DNA from: Chloroflexota bacterium | Lineage (GTDB): Bacteria > Chloroflexota > Anaerolineae > Anaerolineales > Anaerolineaceae | Assembly: GCA_029777225.1 (NCBI GenBank) | Contig: JAKOSR010000078.1 | Span: 1-16,908 of the forward strand | DNA length: 16,908 nt | Reading direction: 5' to 3' | Shown: one piece after another, positions 15,650 to 16,908 of the stretch | How positions within the stretch are numbered: position 1 is the stretch's first letter | Layout of the letters: the number at the start of each line of letters is the position of its first letter | Translations under genes and position numbers: made by a program | Notes under the pieces: generated by a model | Database searches by the model: none | What the model saw: the letters and a program-made list of their open reading frames with translations, nothing else | What the model was told of the DNA's origin: nothing

Positions 15650-16908
15650 ATGAGTAATACCGCTGACAAAAAAATTAACATCAACACCGAGATGCAACAA
15701 AGCTATCTCGATTACGCGATGAGCGTCATCGTTGCCCGGGCTTTGCCGGACGCGCGGGACGGCCTGAAGCCCGTCCAGAGGCGCATCCTTTACGCCATGT
15801 ACGACATGGGCGTCCGCGCAGACACACCGCACAAGAAATCGGCCCGCATTGTTGGTGAAGTGCTTGGAAAGTATCATCCGCACGGTGACTCAGCCGTGTA
15901 CGAAGCCATGGCGAGAATGGCACAGGACTTTTCTGAGAGATACCTGCTGGTGGATGGGCAGGGAAACTTTGGCAGTATAGACGGTGACCCGCCGGCTGCC
16001 ATGCGTTACACGGAAGCCCGGCTCTCCAACCCCGCGATGGAAATCCTGAGACAGCTCGACATGGACACCGTTGACTTCATCGATAACTTCGACGGTACGC
16101 TACAGGAACCCCTGGTGCTGCCTTCAGCCATCCCCAACATGCTTGTGAACGGAGCATCCGGCATCGCGGTTGGCATGGCCACCAACATCCCACCTCACAA
16201 TCTTGGCGAAGTAGTGGACGCGCTGGTGATGATGTTGCAGGATTGGGATAACATCGAGGACATTACAGTTGAGGAAATCATGCGCTACATCAAGGGGCCG
16301 GATTTCCCGACTGGTGGCCTCATCCTGCAGGATGAAAGCTCGGAATCCCTGCCCCAAATCTATGGTAGCGGCAGTGGCCTGGTGCAGATGCGCGCGAAAA
16401 CCATGCTTGAGGAAATGACCCGCGGCCGGCAGCGCATCATCGTGACCGAAATCCCCTTCCTTGTGAACAAATCCGCGCTGATTGAAAAAATTGCTGAAAT
16501 CGTGCGGGATGGCGGGCTGGAAGGTGTCTCCGACCTCCGGGATGAGTCAGACAGGCAGGGGATGCGCATTGTCATCGACCTGAATAAAAATGCCGACCCT
16601 GAGAAAATCCTGACCACGCTATATAAGAAAACAGCCATGCACAGCACATTCGGCATCAACCTTTTGGCGCTTGTTGACGGCAGTCCGCACCGCCTTTCCC
16701 TCAAACAAGCGCTGCGGGTTTACGCGGAGCATCGTCTGACGGTCATCCGCAGACGTAGTGAATATGAACTGCGGAAAAACCAGGAACGGCTTCATATCCT
16801 GGAAGCTCTTCGCATCGCGATTAAACACATCGACGAGATTATCAGTCTTATCCGCAAAGCCCAGACCGTCGAAGACGCCCGGCAGAAACTGATGACCCGC
16901 TACGAGCT
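15650..16908 (+). CDS. gyrA: DNA gyrase subunit A (3' truncated by window end)
   Basis: The first 419 codons are present; the gene runs off the right edge. GyrA cuts and rejoins DNA in the gyrase A2B2 complex, which introduces negative supercoils with ATP. Seen here are the N-terminal SYLDYAMSVIVARALPDARD block, KPVQRRILYAM, the winged-helix/QRDR segment YHPHGDSAVYEAMARMAQ with S81 and E85 (equivalent to E. coli S83 and D87), GQGNFGSIDGD, and the catalytic AAMRYTEARL with R119 and Y120. LPNMLVNGASGIAVGMATNIPPHN is present with Ile for the leading Leu (a short variation), and the tower region begins to follow. The C-terminal beta-pinwheel and GyrA box lie outside the window, so ParC cannot be fully excluded, but spacing and sequence favour GyrA. 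It has its own promoter and ribosome site. gyrB is not in view. Confidence 0.93.
   Translation, partial: MSNTADKKININTEMQQSYLDYAMSVIVARALPDARDGLKPVQRRILYAMYDMGVRADTPHKKSARIVGEVLGKYHPHGDSAVYEAMARMAQDFSERYLLVDGQGNFGSIDGDPPAAMRYTEARLSNPAMEILRQLDMDTVDFIDNFDGTLQEPLVLPSAIPNMLVNGASGIAVGMATNIPPHNLGEVVDALVMMLQDWDNIEDITVEEIMRYIKGPDFPTGGLILQDESSESLPQIYGSGSGLVQMRAKTMLEEMTRGRQRIIVTEIPFLVNKSALIEKIAEIVRDGGLEGVSDLRDESDRQGMRIVIDLNKNADPEKILTTLYKKTAMHSTFGINLLALVDGSPHRLSLKQALRVYAEHRLTVIRRRSEYELRKNQERLHILEALRIAIKHIDEIISLIRKAQTVEDARQKLMTRYE

Noticed and set aside
1..16908. CRISPR arrays, tRNA/rRNA genes, transposases, phage or defence genes
   Set aside because: No regularly spaced repeats, no RNA-gene-like segments in the short gaps, and no mobile or defence protein motifs were seen; the intergenic space is too small.

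Overview
The window reads as bacterial chromosome, most likely from Chloroflexota (Anaerolineae-like). The main clues are two tandem membrane proteins of the DUF2298 / 'Chlor_Arch_YYY' type, a family known mainly from Chloroflexi and some archaea, and a housekeeping RpoC that lacks the proteobacterial trigger-loop insertion. The lineage is an inference from family content, not from a search. Every confident gene lies on the + strand and coding density is very high. I see no tRNA, rRNA, CRISPR array, insertion sequence, phage gene or obvious base-composition break.

Layout. (1) Bases 1-8584 hold a tightly packed run of four genes: a 5'-truncated YYY/DUF2298 protein with an extra N-terminal module, a second YYY/DUF2298 paralogue, a GT-C-like membrane protein, and cytidylate kinase (cmk). 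Junctions are a 3-bp gap, then TGATG and TAATG overlaps, so the set is probably one translationally coupled operon. The first three genes suggest lipid-linked sugar transfer or cell-envelope glycan work. Cmk (CMP/dCMP phosphorylation) is a housekeeping rider. (2) A short gap with an extended -10 promoter leads to a 791-aa membrane histidine kinase (8634-11009) with no response regulator beside it. (3) A 158-bp gap carries a near-consensus sigma-70 promoter and a leader that can fold into a three-way junction abutting the ribosome binding site of rpoC. (4) rpoC (11168-15520) encodes the RNA polymerase beta' subunit and has no rpoB directly upstream. (5) A strong intrinsic terminator after rpoC contains, in its loop and 3' arm, the likely -35 element of the next promoter. 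(6) gyrA starts at 15650 and runs off the right edge.

The genes form at least three transcription units: envelope/cmk, the kinase (no clear terminator before rpoC, so read-through is possible), and gyrA. I see no clear new defence or mobile system. The most distinctive points are the paired YYY proteins with shared Asp/His motifs, the structured rpoC leader, the decoupling of rpoC from rpoB, and the nested terminator/promoter before gyrA.
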